In this document: positions 1 to 8,755 of the stretch, piece by piece
Layout of the letters: each line of letters opens with the position of its first letter
Numbering within the stretch: the first letter of the stretch is position 1
NCBI RefSeq assembly: GCF_016881405.1
Contig: NZ_WOFE01000002.1
Coordinates: 415,906 to 479,905 of the forward strand
Length of the DNA: 64,000 nucleotides
DNA from: Deefgea chitinilytica
GTDB lineage: Bacteria > Pseudomonadota > Gammaproteobacteria > Burkholderiales > Chitinibacteraceae
Direction of reading: 5' to 3'
Position numbers and translations under genes: made by a program
The notes under the pieces: generated by a model
Database searches by the model: none
What the model was told of the DNA's origin: nothing
Seen by the model: only the letters and a program-made list of their open reading frames with translations

Positions 1-816
1 GATGATTCACCAAGCCGCATCGCCGAATACACCGAAGGCGGCGACAAATTTCATCAAGCCTACAGCTTTGATTTATTGACCGAAACTTTCAGCGCCGCGC
101 ACATTCGCAGTATCGTTGAAACGATGGAAGGCAAATTTGCCGCACTTGAACAACCCGGCTGGACTTGCTGGTCGATTGGTAATCACGACGTACCGCGTGT
201 GGCGACTCGCTGGGGTAAAGGCACTGGCGGCGCGCCGTTTTCTAAATTGATGATGGCGCTGCAAGCCAGCCTGCGTGGCTCGGTCTGCCTGTATCAAGGT
301 GACGAACTTGGGCTCACCGAAGCCGACATTCCATTTGAATTGCTACAAGACCCGTACGGCATTACCTTCTGGCCCGAATTCAAAGGCCGCGACGGCTGCC
401 GCACGCCCATGCCGTGGCAAGCGGGTGCCGCCAACGCAGGCTTCACTGTTGCTCAGCCTTGGCTACCGATTCCAGCCGAGCACGCCCTTGCGGCAGTTGA
501 TACCCAAGAAAAACCACGCGAATCCGTACTCAATTTCAGCCGCCGTTTTTTAGCTTGGCGGCGTAAAAATACGGTGCTAGTGACGGGTGAGATTCAATTT
601 TTAGCCGCCACTGAACCCATCCTGCTATTTGAGCGTAGCAATGGCAAAGACCACGTCTTAGTGGCGTTTAATTTGAGCGATCAAACCCAAACCATCGCAC
701 TCCCCAAAGGCTGGGAAAAAGTCACTGCGATGGATGGCCATGGTTTGATGGGCGGCGCAGTCGACAAAAAACACATCGTCCTTAAGCCATGGGGAGGATA
801 TTTCGGGCAACTCTAA
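1..816 (+). CDS. Alpha-glucosidase, GH13 family (5' truncated by window edge)
   Basis: The frame is open from base 1, so this is the C-terminal 271 residues of a larger enzyme whose start lies outside the window. The fragment carries the GH13 conserved region around SIGNHDVPR (the catalytic-barrel NHD motif) and the downstream signature GRDGCRTPMPW typical of oligo-1,6-glucosidase and alpha-glucosidase subfamilies. A C-terminal beta-sandwich segment (HVLVAFNLSDQ) follows. The family hydrolyses terminal alpha-glucosidic bonds of maltose-like or isomaltose-like sugars, usually in the cytoplasm. The catalytic Asp and Glu lie upstream of the window, so activity cannot be judged. It is convergent with the YggL-like gene. 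Confidence 0.9.
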   Translation, partial: DDSPSRIAEYTEGGDKFHQAYSFDLLTETFSAAHIRSIVETMEGKFAALEQPGWTCWSIGNHDVPRVATRWGKGTGGAPFSKLMMALQASLRGSVCLYQGDELGLTEADIPFELLQDPYGITFWPEFKGRDGCRTPMPWQAGAANAGFTVAQPWLPIPAEHALAAVDTQEKPRESVLNFSRRFLAWRRKNTVLVTGEIQFLAATEPILLFERSNGKDHVLVAFNLSDQTQTIALPKGWEKVTAMDGHGLMGGAVDKKHIVLKPWGGYFGQL

Positions 817-830
817 GGTAGTCCATTTAA

Positions 831-879
831 GGGTATATGCCAGAAATAATTAAAGATATTAAATCACTTGCATATACCC
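831..879. repeat. 49-bp RGGTAT/ATACCY element, copy A
   Basis: Ends are GGGTAT (831) and ATACCC (ending 879). The arms GGGTATATGC and GCATATACCC pair perfectly over 10 bp around a 29-nt AT-rich loop. It lies between two convergent genes, so the transcript could form a hairpin at either gene's 3' end, though there is no U-run. The same architecture, exactly 49 bp end to end, recurs throughout the window with unrelated central sequence. Confidence 0.8.
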
Positions 880-886
880 AACCAAA

Positions 887-1255
887 TCAACCCCAACCGT
901 ACCAAGCATCATCCAGCTCAGCTTCGCAGCTTGCGATTTGCTTTTGCGCTAATAAAGCAGCGCGAATTTCGACCAGCAACTCTGGCGTGACCGAGGCAAA
1001 ATCGCTCACAATCATCAATTCAGCCTCGCGCACTGGTGCCTCATCTGCCCCGCCCGTCATCGACAATTCACGCTCGGCCAACCAGTGGTGTAAATCGTCA
1101 GCCCACAGCGCAAAATCTGCTTCGGATAAGGGCGTAGCAAACTGGACTTTGACTACGGCTAGCCATTCTTGAAAGTCAGCCAAATACATTTTTTTGCGCT
1201 GACGACGATTCAAGCGCCGTATCCAGCGCTGAGACGGTTGTTTATCAAGACGCAT
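887..1255 (-). CDS. YggL-like protein (DUF469 family)
   Basis: A 122-residue soluble protein. The N-terminal basic stretch RRLNRRQRKKMYLADFQEW resembles the start of E. coli YggL (RSRRLRKKxHxDEFQE), and the C-terminal DDAWYGW resembles its acidic-aromatic tail. YggL-type proteins are small and reported to associate with the 50S ribosomal subunit; that role is transferred by similarity only. The ATG at 1255 is preferred over a GTG three bases upstream because AAGGAG sits about 7 bases before the ATG. It stands alone between convergent and divergent neighbours. Confidence 0.65.
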   Translation of the reverse strand: MRLDKQPSQRWIRRLNRRQRKKMYLADFQEWLAVVKVQFATPLSEADFALWADDLHHWLAERELSMTGGADEAPVREAELMIVSDFASVTPELLVEIRAALLAQKQIASCEAELDDAWYGWG

Positions 1256-1436
1256 CACAACTCCTTAAATTGAAAGAATAAACATAGCTCGATCGAGCCA
1301 AGGTATTACACACCAACTCCTCAATAATCCAAGCAGTGTACACGCTCAATCCAAACTGTCGGGAATCCAGCCTCCCTTTTGCCGGAAAAACCGAGTAAAA
1401 TAGTCAGTCATTCCGTACTAATTTAAAGCAACAGCT

Positions 1437-2189
1437 ATGCTAGACCGTTTGCGTGAAAATATCCGCGTGGTTTTCGACCGCGATCCTGCCGCCCGCTCGA
1501 CCTTGGAAGTGGTGACCTGTTATCCCGGATTTCATGCACTCAGCCTACACATCATCGCGCATGGCCTCTGGCTGCGTGACTGGAAACTACTGGCACGTAT
1601 GGTCTCGCATGCTACGCGATTCTTGACCGGCATAGAGATACATCCGGGTGCAACGATAGGTCGCCGGGTATTTATTGATCATGGCATGGGCATTGTCATC
1701 GGCGAAACCGCTGAAATTGGTGACGATTGCACGCTGTATCACGGTGTGACTCTAGGTGGCACCTCATGGAACCATGGCAAACGCCACCCAACTTTAGGCA
1801 AAGGCGTGATTATCGGTGCGGGCGCCAAAATTCTCGGACCAATTACTTTGCATGATGGCGCCAAAGTAGGCTCTAACGCGGTCGTGGTGAAAGACATTCC
1901 AGCCAATGCCACTGCAATTGGGATTCCTGCCCGTGTGTTAACGGCCAAAGTAGAACAAGCTCGCGAAGAAAAAGCCGAGCAACTGGGGTTTTCGGCTTAC
2001 GGCGTCGGTGCCGATATGAATGACCCAATGGTCAAAGCCATCCACGGCCTACTTGATCATTCGGTCACCACTGACAAACGCCTTGAAATGGTGCTGGCTC
2101 GGCTTGAACAACTCGGAGTCGATTGCGCCGAAGAGCGCGCCACGGCCGATAAATTTGACCCTAATTATCTTAATCAAATCGTCGATTAA
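1437..2189 (+). CDS. cysE: Serine O-acetyltransferase
   Basis: A 250-residue enzyme that transfers acetyl from acetyl-CoA to L-serine, giving O-acetylserine for cysteine synthesis in the cytoplasm. The N-terminal helical domain is followed by a left-handed beta-helix made of hexapeptide repeats ([21 protein letters not shown] and onward), including the conserved [16 protein letters not shown] region and the [21 protein letters not shown] turns. A helical C-terminal extension of about 70 residues follows. It lies directly upstream of the isc operon, where cysteine is the sulfur donor for IscS. It could be co-regulated with the operon, but a separate promoter precedes iscR. Confidence 0.95.
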   Translation: MLDRLRENIRVVFDRDPAARSTLEVVTCYPGFHALSLHIIAHGLWLRDWKLLARMVSHATRFLTGIEIHPGATIGRRVFIDHGMGIVIGETAEIGDDCTLYHGVTLGGTSWNHGKRHPTLGKGVIIGAGAKILGPITLHDGAKVGSNAVVVKDIPANATAIGIPARVLTAKVEQAREEKAEQLGFSAYGVGADMNDPMVKAIHGLLDHSVTTDKRLEMVLARLEQLGVDCAEERATADKFDPNYLNQIVD

Positions 2190-2209
2190 ATCAGCGGCCT
2201 ACAGCAGCA

Positions 2210-2234
2210 ATACCCGACTAATTTAATCAGGAAT
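2210..2234. promoter_or_regulatory. Upstream IscR-type box (type 1-like)
   Basis: A 25-bp imperfect palindrome fits the known E. coli IscR type 1 site (ATA-S-YYGACT...AGTC-RR): it reads ATACCCGACT, then AATTTA, then ATCAGG. One core base of the right half departs (ATC instead of GTC). It is immediately followed, with no gap, by a second box. Assignment is by eye against the recalled consensus. Confidence 0.75.
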
Positions 2235-2259
2235 ATACTTGACCAAATTAGTCGGGATT
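2235..2259. promoter_or_regulatory. iscR: Downstream IscR-type box overlapping the iscR promoter
   Basis: Reads ATACTTGACC, then AAATTA, then GTCGGG, matching nearly every position of the IscR type 1 palindrome. It also contains a good -35 hexamer, TTGACC (2239-2244), with a plausible -10 TACCAT (2262-2267) after a 17-bp spacer. [2Fe-2S]-IscR bound here would therefore occlude RNA polymerase, giving the classic negative feedback of iscR on its own operon. The two boxes abut at exactly 25-bp spacing. Confidence 0.85.
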
Positions 2260-2301
2260 GATACCATCAAGCCATAAAATAAATCAGCAAGGAAATACAC
2301 C

Positions 2302-2778
2302 ATGCGCTTAACCACCAAAGGCCGCTTCGCCGTGACCGCAATGCTCGATGTGGCACTACGGCAAACTGGTGGCCCTGTTACTTTGGCAGGGATTAGCGAA
2401 CGGCAGCACATTTCCTTGTCGTATTTAGAGCAGTTATTTGGCAAATTACGTCGCTGCGAATTGGTCGAAAGTGTACGCGGCCCTGGCGGTGGCTACTGCC
2501 TCGCACGCCCAGCCAGCGAAATCAATGTGGCAGAAATCATTAAAGCAGTTGACGAGCCTATCGATGCCACACAGTGCGGCGGCAAAGAAAACTGCCGTGA
2601 CGAAGGCCGCTGTATGACACACGATTTATGGAGCGATCTGAGCACCACGATTCATGACTATTTATCGAACGTGACGCTGGGCGAACTGATTGAAAAACAG
2701 CAAAAAAAACTGAAACGTTGCGCAGATAAACCCGGTGTTCTGCAAGACAAACGTGCTAGCCACATCGCCACTCACTGA
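2302..2778 (+). CDS. iscR: Iron-sulfur cluster assembly transcription factor IscR
   Basis: A 158-residue Rrf2-family regulator with an N-terminal winged helix-turn-helix ([16 protein letters not shown]) and the wing signature [13 protein letters not shown]. The [2Fe-2S] ligands are at Cys92, Cys98, Cys104 and His107, identical in number to E. coli IscR. Holo-IscR represses the isc operon, and apo-IscR acts at other sites. The start is an ATG 42 bases after the second IscR-like box. It is the first gene of the operon iscR-iscS-iscU-iscA-hscB-hscA-fdx-iscX. Confidence 0.97.
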   Translation: MRLTTKGRFAVTAMLDVALRQTGGPVTLAGISERQHISLSYLEQLFGKLRRCELVESVRGPGGGYCLARPASEINVAEIIKAVDEPIDATQCGGKENCRDEGRCMTHDLWSDLSTTIHDYLSNVTLGELIEKQQKKLKRCADKPGVLQDKRASHIATH

Positions 2779-2838
2779 TGACACGGGGCTTTACCCTACG
2801 ATTTTGAAATCGGAACATATTCAATTGGAAAAAGCACA

Positions 2839-4053
2839 ATGAATCCAAAACATCCAATCTATCTTGATTACTCGGCCACGACGCCAGTGGATCAGCGCGT
2901 TGCCGCCAAGATGATTCCTTACCTCACCGAAATGTTTGGTAATCCCGCTAGCCGCTCACATCCTTATGGCTGGGAGTCTGAAGCAGCAGTCGAAGAAGCA
3001 CGTGAGGAAGTGGCCAAACTCGTCAACTGCGATCCAAAAGAAATCGTCTGGACTTCAGGCGCTACCGAATCGATCAACTTGGCTTTGAAAGGTGCGGCGC
3101 ACTTTTACCAAACCAAGGGCAAACACATCATTACGGTAAAAACCGAGCACAAGGCGACGCTAGACACCGTGCGTGAACTCGAGCGCGAAGGGTTTGAAGC
3201 AACGTATTTGGATGTCAAAGAAAACGGCTTGCTCGATCTTGAAGCATTCAAAGCAGCAATCCGCCCAGACACGATTTTGATTTCCGTCATGTTCGTGAAT
3301 AACGAAATCGGCGTGATTCAAGACATCGCGACGATTGGTGAAATCTGCCGCGAACGTGGCATCGTGTTCCACGTTGATAGTGCGCAAGCGACTGGCAAAG
3401 TGGCGATTGATTTATCCACGCTCAAAGTTGACCTGATGAGTTTCTCGGCGCACAAAACCTACGGCCCCAAAGGCATGGGTGCTTTGTATGTTCGCCGTAA
3501 ACCTCGTATTCGCCTGGAAGCGCAAATGCACGGTGGCGGTCATGAGCGCGGTTTCCGCTCAGGCACCTTGGCAACGCATCAAATCGTCGGCATGGGCGAA
3601 GCGTTCAAAATCGCCCGTGAAGACATGGTTGAAGAAAACCAACGCATCGGCGCACTGCGAGATCGTTTGTGGAATGGCTTGAAAGAAATCGAAGAAACTC
3701 ATTTGAATGGCGACATGGAACAACGCGTTCCGCATAACTTGAACGTGAGTTTCAATTATGTTGAAGGCGAATCGCTGATTATGGCACTCAAAGACTTGGC
3801 GGTTTCATCAGGCTCTGCCTGTACCTCTGCTTCGCTTGAGCCATCGTACGTGCTGCGCGCTTTAGGCCGCTCTGATGAATTGGCGCACAGCTCGATTCGC
3901 TTCACGATTGGCCGCTTCACCACCGAAGCTGAAATCGATTTTGCGATTGAATTAATCAAAAGCAAGATCGACAAGCTGCGTGCCTTGTCGCCATTGTGGG
4001 ATATGTATAAAGAAGGCATCGATATCAGCACCATCGAATGGGCTGCACATTGA
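2839..4053 (+). CDS. iscS: Cysteine desulfurase IscS
   Basis: A 404-residue PLP enzyme (same length as E. coli IscS) that converts cysteine to alanine and delivers persulfide sulfur to IscU and other acceptors. The Schiff-base lysine is Lys206 in [12 protein letters not shown], and the catalytic cysteine is Cys328 in [10 protein letters not shown] on the mobile loop. ATSGATE-type PLP contacts occur near residue 75. It follows iscR by 60 bases and is separated from iscU by a 133-base gap holding repeat-like sequence. Confidence 0.98.
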   Translation: MNPKHPIYLDYSATTPVDQRVAAKMIPYLTEMFGNPASRSHPYGWESEAAVEEAREEVAKLVNCDPKEIVWTSGATESINLALKGAAHFYQTKGKHIITVKTEHKATLDTVRELEREGFEATYLDVKENGLLDLEAFKAAIRPDTILISVMFVNNEIGVIQDIATIGEICRERGIVFHVDSAQATGKVAIDLSTLKVDLMSFSAHKTYGPKGMGALYVRRKPRIRLEAQMHGGGHERGFRSGTLATHQIVGMGEAFKIAREDMVEENQRIGALRDRLWNGLKEIEETHLNGDMEQRVPHNLNVSFNYVEGESLIMALKDLAVSSGSACTSASLEPSYVLRALGRSDELAHSSIRFTIGRFTTEAEIDFAIELIKSKIDKLRALSPLWDMYKEGIDISTIEWAAH

Positions 4054-4060
4054 TTTGCTA

Positions 4061-4174
4061 GGGGTAAGGCGTGAGAGGTGAAGTGTAAAACCCCCTTCAC
4101 TTCTTACCATACTGGATTTTTGGGCAGGGCGGCGAATGAGAACAACACCTCACGCCTCACACCTCCCTCCTCAC
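4061..4174. repeat. Degenerate GTGAGGC-type heptamer repeat island between iscS and iscU
   Basis: The left part (4061-4086) contains GTAAGGCGTGAGAGGTGAAG; the right part (4146-4174) contains CACCTCACGCCTCACACCTC. The two are inverted relatives of one another and of the perfect (GTGAGGC)13 array at 8282. GAAGTG (4080) and CACTTC (4098) can also pair locally as a hairpin. The island could alter mRNA processing between iscS and iscU. Confidence 0.6.
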
Positions 4175-4186
4175 TGGAGAATTAAA

Positions 4187-4570
4187 ATGGCATATAGCGA
4201 ACAAGTACTCGACCACTACGAAAATCCACGGAACGTGGGTGCGTTTGAAAAAGGCGACGACACCGTGGGTACCGGCATGGTCGGCGCGCCTGCCTGTGGC
4301 GACGTAATGAAACTGCAGATTAAAGTTGGTGCCGATGGCCTGATTGAAGACGCAAAATTCAAAACCTATGGCTGTGGCTCAGCGATTGCATCGTCGTCCT
4401 TAGTGACTGAATGGGTCAAAGGCAAAACGCTAGACCAAGCTTTAGCGATTAAAAATACCCAAATCGCCGAAGAGCTCGCTTTGCCGCCGGTTAAAATTCA
4501 CTGCTCGATTTTGGCCGAAGACGCCATCAAAGCGGCAGTTGAAGATTACAAGCAAAAACACGGCAATTAA
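4187..4570 (+). CDS. iscU: Fe-S cluster scaffold protein IscU
   Basis: A 127-residue scaffold on which the [2Fe-2S] cluster is built from IscS sulfur and iron before HscA/HscB-driven transfer. The three ligand cysteines are Cys37 (APACGD), Cys63 (YGCGSA) and Cys106 (KIHCSI), and the HscA recognition motif LPPVK is present just before Cys106. The ATG at 4187 is preceded by TGGAGA and gives the canonical MAYSEQVLDHYENPRNVG start; a longer in-frame opening runs back into repeat DNA and is rejected. Confidence 0.97.
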   Translation: MAYSEQVLDHYENPRNVGAFEKGDDTVGTGMVGAPACGDVMKLQIKVGADGLIEDAKFKTYGCGSAIASSSLVTEWVKGKTLDQALAIKNTQIAEELALPPVKIHCSILAEDAIKAAVEDYKQKHGN

Positions 4571-4575
4571 TATCT

Positions 4576-4624
4576 AGGTATTGCCCGCTAGTCATTACCA
4601 AATAAAGCCTAGCGAGCCATACCT
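4576..4624. repeat. 49-bp RGGTAT/ATACCY element, copy B (iscU-iscA gap)
   Basis: Ends AGGTAT and ATACCT. The arms run inward as TAGGTATTGCCCGCTAG against CTAGCGAGCCATACCTA, 17 positions with two mismatches, and a 17-nt loop. A transcript hairpin here would sit between iscU and iscA, ending about 14 bases before the iscA start codon. Confidence 0.8.
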
Positions 4625-4637
4625 ACTGGAGTCTGCA

Positions 4638-4961
4638 ATGGCACTAACATTGAGCGAGGCGGCAGCGAATCACGTTGCCAATTTCATCAAGAAACGCGGC
4701 AAAGGCCTTGGCATTCGCTTGGCGGTAAAAACCTCAGGTTGTTCAGGCATGGCCTACAAACTTGAATTTGTTGACGTCGAAAGCGATACCGATCTGGTGT
4801 TTGAAAGCTTTGGTACCAAAATTTACACTGACGCCAAATCGTTAGCTTACTTAGATGGCACCGAACTTGATTACACCAAAGAAGGCCTCAACGAAGGGTT
4901 TAAGTTTAATAATCCCAACGTAAAAAATGAATGTGGCTGCGGCGAAAGCTTTGGTGTGTAA
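4638..4961 (+). CDS. iscA: A-type iron-sulfur carrier IscA
   Basis: A 107-residue HesB/IscA-family protein that carries iron or clusters, particularly toward [4Fe-4S] targets. The three conserved cysteines are present: Cys35 (SGCSGMAY) and Cys99 and Cys101 in the C-terminal ECGCGESF. The ATG at 4638 has ACTGGAG upstream; a TTG-initiated extension would run back through the copy B repeat and is not credible. Confidence 0.97.
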   Translation: MALTLSEAAANHVANFIKKRGKGLGIRLAVKTSGCSGMAYKLEFVDVESDTDLVFESFGTKIYTDAKSLAYLDGTELDYTKEGLNEGFKFNNPNVKNECGCGESFGV

Positions 4962-4971
4962 GGCTGCGCCA

Positions 4972-5075
4972 GTGAGGCGTTAGGAGTAAGGCGTGTGGTG
5001 TAAAACCTAAACGCACCTTATCTACCTTTACACCTTACCCCTAACACCTAACACCTCACTCCTCACTCCTCACAC
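4972..5075. repeat. Heptamer-derived inverted repeat between iscA and hscB
   Basis: The left arm 4972-5004 (starting GTGAGGCGTTAGGAG) and right arm 5027-5059 (ending AACACCTAACACCTCAC) are imperfect inverted copies of about 33 bases. CACTCCTCACTCCTCAC direct repeats follow to 5075. The units are relatives of the GTGAGGC heptamer found as a perfect array at 8282. A long imperfect hairpin would end about eight bases before the hscB start. Confidence 0.7.
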
Positions 5076-5082
5076 AAAACCC

Positions 5083-5613
5083 ATGATCAATTTCGCCCAA
5101 TCCCATTTCGACCTGTTTGACCTGCCCACCGCGTTTGCAATCGATGCCAAATTGCTCGATACCCGCTACCGCGATGCCGTGGCGCAATATCATCCAGATC
5201 GCTTTGCAACCGCCAGTGATGCGGACCGCCGCATGAGTTTGCAAGCCACCACCCATATCAATGAAGCGTATCAGACCTTGAAATCAGGCCTCGCTCGGGC
5301 GCGTTATTTGCTCAAATTGGCCGATGTGGATACGCAAGAAGAAACCAATACAGCAATGCCGATGGACTTTTTGATGGCGCAAATGGAATGGCGCGAAGGG
5401 ATTGCGGATGCCAAAGCCAGCCAAAATTTAGATGCCCTCGAAAACCTCGCCAGCGAAATGCGCGCCGAAATGCAAGCCTTAGAGAGCAAACTCGCCACGC
5501 AAATCGATGCGCAACAAGACTATATCAATGCAGCGGTGAGCGTGCGAAAATTACGTTTTATGGAAAAGCTGGATCAGGAAATTGGGGATGCGATTGAAGC
5601 TATTTTGTATTAA
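5083..5613 (+). CDS. hscB: Fe-S assembly co-chaperone HscB
   Basis: A 176-residue J-domain protein that brings IscU to the chaperone HscA and stimulates its ATPase. The HPD motif is at residues 37-39 (QYHPDRF), within an N-terminal J domain of roughly 75 residues. A C-terminal three-helix region (LDALENLASEMRAEMQALE) is the IscU-binding part in the family. A broken small gene overlaps its last 32 bases, leaving an unusually large gap before hscA. Confidence 0.95.
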   Translation: MINFAQSHFDLFDLPTAFAIDAKLLDTRYRDAVAQYHPDRFATASDADRRMSLQATTHINEAYQTLKSGLARARYLLKLADVDTQEETNTAMPMDFLMAQMEWREGIADAKASQNLDALENLASEMRAEMQALESKLATQIDAQQDYINAAVSVRKLRFMEKLDQEIGDAIEAILY

Positions 5614-6016
5614 GTGCGGCATTTACAATCGGATAGTCGTTTTAATCGGGCTGCTGTTGTCTGCCTGTACAAATACGACTCAAATCGCACTAGAAAAACC
5701 TAAATCAGAAAGAGTACAAACTCCTCAATTTGCTTGCATTTCAATTGCAGATCAAACAAAAAGAAATGGCGAAATTTCGCATCGGATTACCTAGCTTCCA
5801 ACGATTAGAAAGCACCTAGGTTCGAACATAAAATTTGCTGTTGATGGACAATTAACTAAGCAATGTGAGTTTACACAATTAAAGATGGTTCAAAGTACAG
5901 GCAATAGTGAACTTGATGAAGCCATCATGAAAGAACTACAAGAAGTTCGACTACCCACACAAGATTCGACCAAAGAAATAGAAAACTTCAAACTTAGGTT
6001 CAGAGAAAGGCCCTAA
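5582..6016 (+). pseudogene. TonB C-terminal-like lipoprotein gene broken by an in-frame TAG
   Basis: Two halves are in the same frame: 5582-5794 (70 codons, then TAG) and 5795-6016 (73 codons to TAA). The first half has a lipoprotein-like signal (IVVLIGLLLSAC). The second half has a TonB C-terminal-like pattern: FAVDGQLTKQCEF, then QSTGNSELDEAIMKELQEVRLP, the usual dG...sSG...LD.A...P layout. One amber codon separates them with no frameshift. The base composition is more AT-rich than the surrounding isc genes, suggesting insertion into the operon. Sequencing error or amber readthrough are alternatives. The start overlaps hscB; no better start is in frame. Confidence 0.65.
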
Positions 6017-6069
6017 AAACCCTTTTTAATTAGGTCGTAACCCTTAGTTGAAGACAAAAGAGATATAAC

Positions 6070-7926
6070 ATGGCTTTGCTGCAAATTTCAGAACCCGGTC
6101 TTTCCGCTGCACCGCATCAACATCGTTTGGCAGTGGGCATTGACTTGGGTACGACGAATTCATTAGTCGCAACGGTTAAAAGCGGCAGCGCGGTGTGCTT
6201 GCCCGACCATGATGGCCGTACGCTGTTGCCTTCGGTCGTGCATTACGGCAAGGACGATGAGTTATTGATTGGTCATGCCGCACAGCAAAAGCAAAATGAA
6301 GATCCAAGCAATACGCTGGTTTCGGTGAAGCGTTTTATGGGTCGTGGCATCAATGATATTGCCGACCTTGCGACGCCGTATCGCTTTGTTGACGAGCCGG
6401 GCATGCTCAAAATCGTCACGCGTGCGGGGATTAAAAGCCCCGTCGAAGTCTCCAGCGAAATCCTCAAGAATCTGAAAACCCGCGCGGAAGAAAGCCTAGG
6501 CGGCGAACTGGTTGGCGCGGTGATTACGGTGCCCGCTTATTTCGACGACGCGCAACGCCAAGCCACCAAAGACGCCGCAACGCTGGCGGGTCTAAATGTT
6601 TTGCGCCTGCTCAATGAGCCAACCGCCGCAGCAATTGCGTATGGTTTGGATAATGCGAGTGAAGGCACTTATGTGATCTACGATCTGGGCGGCGGCACGT
6701 TTGACGTATCGGTACTCGAACTAACGCGCGGCGTGTTTGAAGTCCGTGCGACTTCCGGCGATTCGCAACTCGGTGGCGACGATTTTGACCACCGAATTTA
6801 TTGCTGGATTTTAGAACAAGCCGGCATTCACGGCCCGAATCCAAACGACACGCGCCTGCTACTCACGCGTGCGCGCGAAGCCAAAGAAGCGCTCACCGAT
6901 CATCTCAGCACGCAAATTACCGCAGTGCTCTCCGATGGCGCAATTGTTGATCTAACGCTGAGTGCCGAACAGTTTCACACAATGACGGCGCATCAAATCA
7001 GCAAAACGCTGTTGCCGGTAAAAAAAGCATTGCGCGATGCAAAATTAAACATCGAAGACGTCAAAGGCGTGGTATTGGTGGGTGGCGCAACGCGGATGCC
7101 ACATGTGCGCAAAGCGGTGCGTGAATTATTTAACCAAGAACCACTCACCAATCTCGACCCCGATAAAGTCGTTGCGATTGGCGCTGCGATTCAAGCCAAT
7201 GTGCTGGCGGGCAATAAAGGCGACGACGATTGGTTACTACTGGATGTAATTCCACTCTCACTCGGTCTTGAAACCATGGGCGGCTTGGTCGAAAAAGTCA
7301 TTCCACGCAATAGCACGATTCCAACGGCGCGCGCCCAAGAATTCACCACGTTTAAAGACGGCCAAACGGCGATGGCGATTCATGTGTTGCAAGGCGAGCG
7401 TGAACTGGTAAGCGATTGCCGTAGCTTGGCGCGCTTCGAATTACGTGGCATTCCGCCGATGGTGGCGGGTGCTGCGCGAATTCGAGTCACCTTCCAAGTC
7501 GATGCCGATGGTCTGCTATCGGTTTCTGCACGCGAACAATCGACCGGCATCGAAGCCAGCATCGCCGTGAAACCATCGTATGGTTTGGGCGATGATGAAA
7601 TCAGCCGCATGCTGACTGAATCAATGACGCACGCGCAAGTCGATGTGCAAGCTCGCAAACTCGCCGAAGCTCGCGTTGAAGCCGAAAGTATCGTTACGGC
7701 GGTACTTGTCGCCCTCGACACCGACGGTCAATTACTGAACGATGCCGAACGCGCGCAGATTGAAACCGCGATTGCGAATGTGCAAACGGCCTCGACCGCA
7801 GGCGACGCCGATGCGATTATCGCCGCCACCGAGCAACTCAATGTAGCCACCGATGAATTTGCGAGCCGCCGCATGAATGCAGCGGTCAAACGCGGACTGG
7901 CTGGCCATAAAATTACTGAGATTTAA
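6070..7926 (+). CDS. hscA: Fe-S assembly chaperone HscA (Hsp70 class)
   Basis: A 618-residue specialised Hsp70 that uses ATP to release clusters from IscU after recognising its LPPVK motif. The nucleotide-binding domain opens with [14 protein letters not shown] and contains [15 protein letters not shown] and [14 protein letters not shown]. The substrate-binding beta domain ([20 protein letters not shown]) and helical lid follow. Length matches E. coli HscA (616). It ends 10 bases before fdx. Confidence 0.97.
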   Translation: MALLQISEPGLSAAPHQHRLAVGIDLGTTNSLVATVKSGSAVCLPDHDGRTLLPSVVHYGKDDELLIGHAAQQKQNEDPSNTLVSVKRFMGRGINDIADLATPYRFVDEPGMLKIVTRAGIKSPVEVSSEILKNLKTRAEESLGGELVGAVITVPAYFDDAQRQATKDAATLAGLNVLRLLNEPTAAAIAYGLDNASEGTYVIYDLGGGTFDVSVLELTRGVFEVRATSGDSQLGGDDFDHRIYCWILEQAGIHGPNPNDTRLLLTRAREAKEALTDHLSTQITAVLSDGAIVDLTLSAEQFHTMTAHQISKTLLPVKKALRDAKLNIEDVKGVVLVGGATRMPHVRKAVRELFNQEPLTNLDPDKVVAIGAAIQANVLAGNKGDDDWLLLDVIPLSLGLETMGGLVEKVIPRNSTIPTARAQEFTTFKDGQTAMAIHVLQGERELVSDCRSLARFELRGIPPMVAGAARIRVTFQVDADGLLSVSAREQSTGIEASIAVKPSYGLGDDEISRMLTESMTHAQVDVQARKLAEARVEAESIVTAVLVALDTDGQLLNDAERAQIETAIANVQTASTAGDADAIIAATEQLNVATDEFASRRMNAAVKRGLAGHKITEI

Positions 7927-7936
7927 GGATTTTCTG

Positions 7937-8275
7937 ATGACACAAATCGTCGTTTTACCTCACCCCGTATTGTGTCCAGAAGGCGCAGTATTGGACGTCA
8001 CCCCCGGCACCACCATTTGCGATGCGCTGCTGGCCAATGACATCGAAATTGAGCATGCCTGTGAAAAATCGTGTGCCTGTACCACTTGCCACGTCTTGGT
8101 GCGCGAAGGCTTTGCCAGCTTAAATGAAGCCGACGAACTTGAAGAAGATCAACTTGATAAAGCTTGGGGTCTAGAAGCCTGCTCACGCCTGTCGTGCCAA
8201 GCCGAAGTTGCGGAAACGGATCTGGTGGTTGAGTTGCCGAAATACACCATCAACCACGCCCGCGAACACCATTAA
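7937..8275 (+). CDS. fdx: [2Fe-2S] ferredoxin, ISC type
   Basis: A 112-residue adrenodoxin-type ferredoxin that donates electrons during cluster assembly on IscU/IscS. The cluster ligands are Cys42, Cys48, Cys51 (CEKSCACTTCHV) and Cys87 (RLSCQA); Cys46 also matches ISC ferredoxins. The ATG at 7937 lies just after the hscA stop with AAGGATT upstream. An upstream in-frame start inside hscA is rejected because it gives a non-family leader. Confidence 0.97.
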   Translation: MTQIVVLPHPVLCPEGAVLDVTPGTTICDALLANDIEIEHACEKSCACTTCHVLVREGFASLNEADELEEDQLDKAWGLEACSRLSCQAEVAETDLVVELPKYTINHAREHH

Positions 8276-8281
8276 TTACGC

Positions 8282-8372
8282 GTGAGGCGTGAGGCGTGAG
8301 GCGTGAGGCGTGAGGCGTGAGGCGTGAGGCGTGAGGCGTGAGGCGTGAGGCGTGAGGCGTGAGGCGTGAGGC
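8282..8372 (+). repeat. Perfect (GTGAGGC)13 heptamer tandem array
   Basis: Thirteen uninterrupted identical 7-bp units fill 91 bp between fdx and iscX. The reverse strand reads GCCTCAC. Related imperfect units occur in the iscS-iscU and iscA-hscB gaps. Perfect identity suggests recent expansion by slippage, so copy number may vary between strains. It is not a CRISPR: there are no spacers. Confidence 0.95.
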
Positions 8373-8377
8373 GGCAA

Positions 8378-8426
8378 TAGTATATTCATACAGCCCTTTA
8401 TTAAAAAAGCCTACAAAGCAATACTT
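8378..8426. repeat. Possible degenerate copy of the 49-bp element
   Basis: Ends TAGTAT and ATACTT at exactly the family spacing; AGTAT and ATACT pair. The right end AAAGCAATACTT resembles copy L (AAAGCAATACAT). It lies between the heptamer array and iscX. The terminal match is weaker than in other copies. Confidence 0.4.
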
Positions 8427-8440
8427 AGTGGAGAACAATC

Positions 8441-8635
8441 ATGAAGTGGACTGATAGCCGCGATATCGCGATTGAGTTAGCCGACAAATTTCCAGATGTT
8501 GATCCAAAAACCATCCGCTTTACCGATCTACGGGATTGGGTACTGGCGCTAGAGGGTTTTGATGATGATCCCAAGCATTGCGGCGAGAAAATCCTCGAAG
8601 CGATCCAATTAATGTGGATGGATGAAGCCGAATAA
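8441..8635 (+). CDS. iscX: Fe-S assembly protein IscX
   Basis: A 64-residue acidic protein, last gene of the isc operon, that binds IscS and iron and modulates desulfurase activity. The KWTDSRDIA start, [14 protein letters not shown] core, FDDDP motif and [16 protein letters not shown] end match E. coli IscX closely. It has its own upstream sequence TTAGTGGAGAACAATC before the ATG. The preceding 165-bp gap holds the heptamer array and a degenerate 49-bp element. Confidence 0.96.
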   Translation: MKWTDSRDIAIELADKFPDVDPKTIRFTDLRDWVLALEGFDDDPKHCGEKILEAIQLMWMDEAE

Positions 8636-8755
8636 TTTTGGACGAGTGAGCGATTTGGCCATTTATCCATTTTGCATAAAACTAAGGTGAAACCTCATTT
8701 CTCCGTGCATTAGATTCCGCTAAACTACCGCTTTTGCCCTTTCTCGGCCAATTGC

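Noticed and set aside
8282..8372. CRISPR-like repeat array
   Set aside because: The units are contiguous 7-mers with no spacers, and no cas genes are present.
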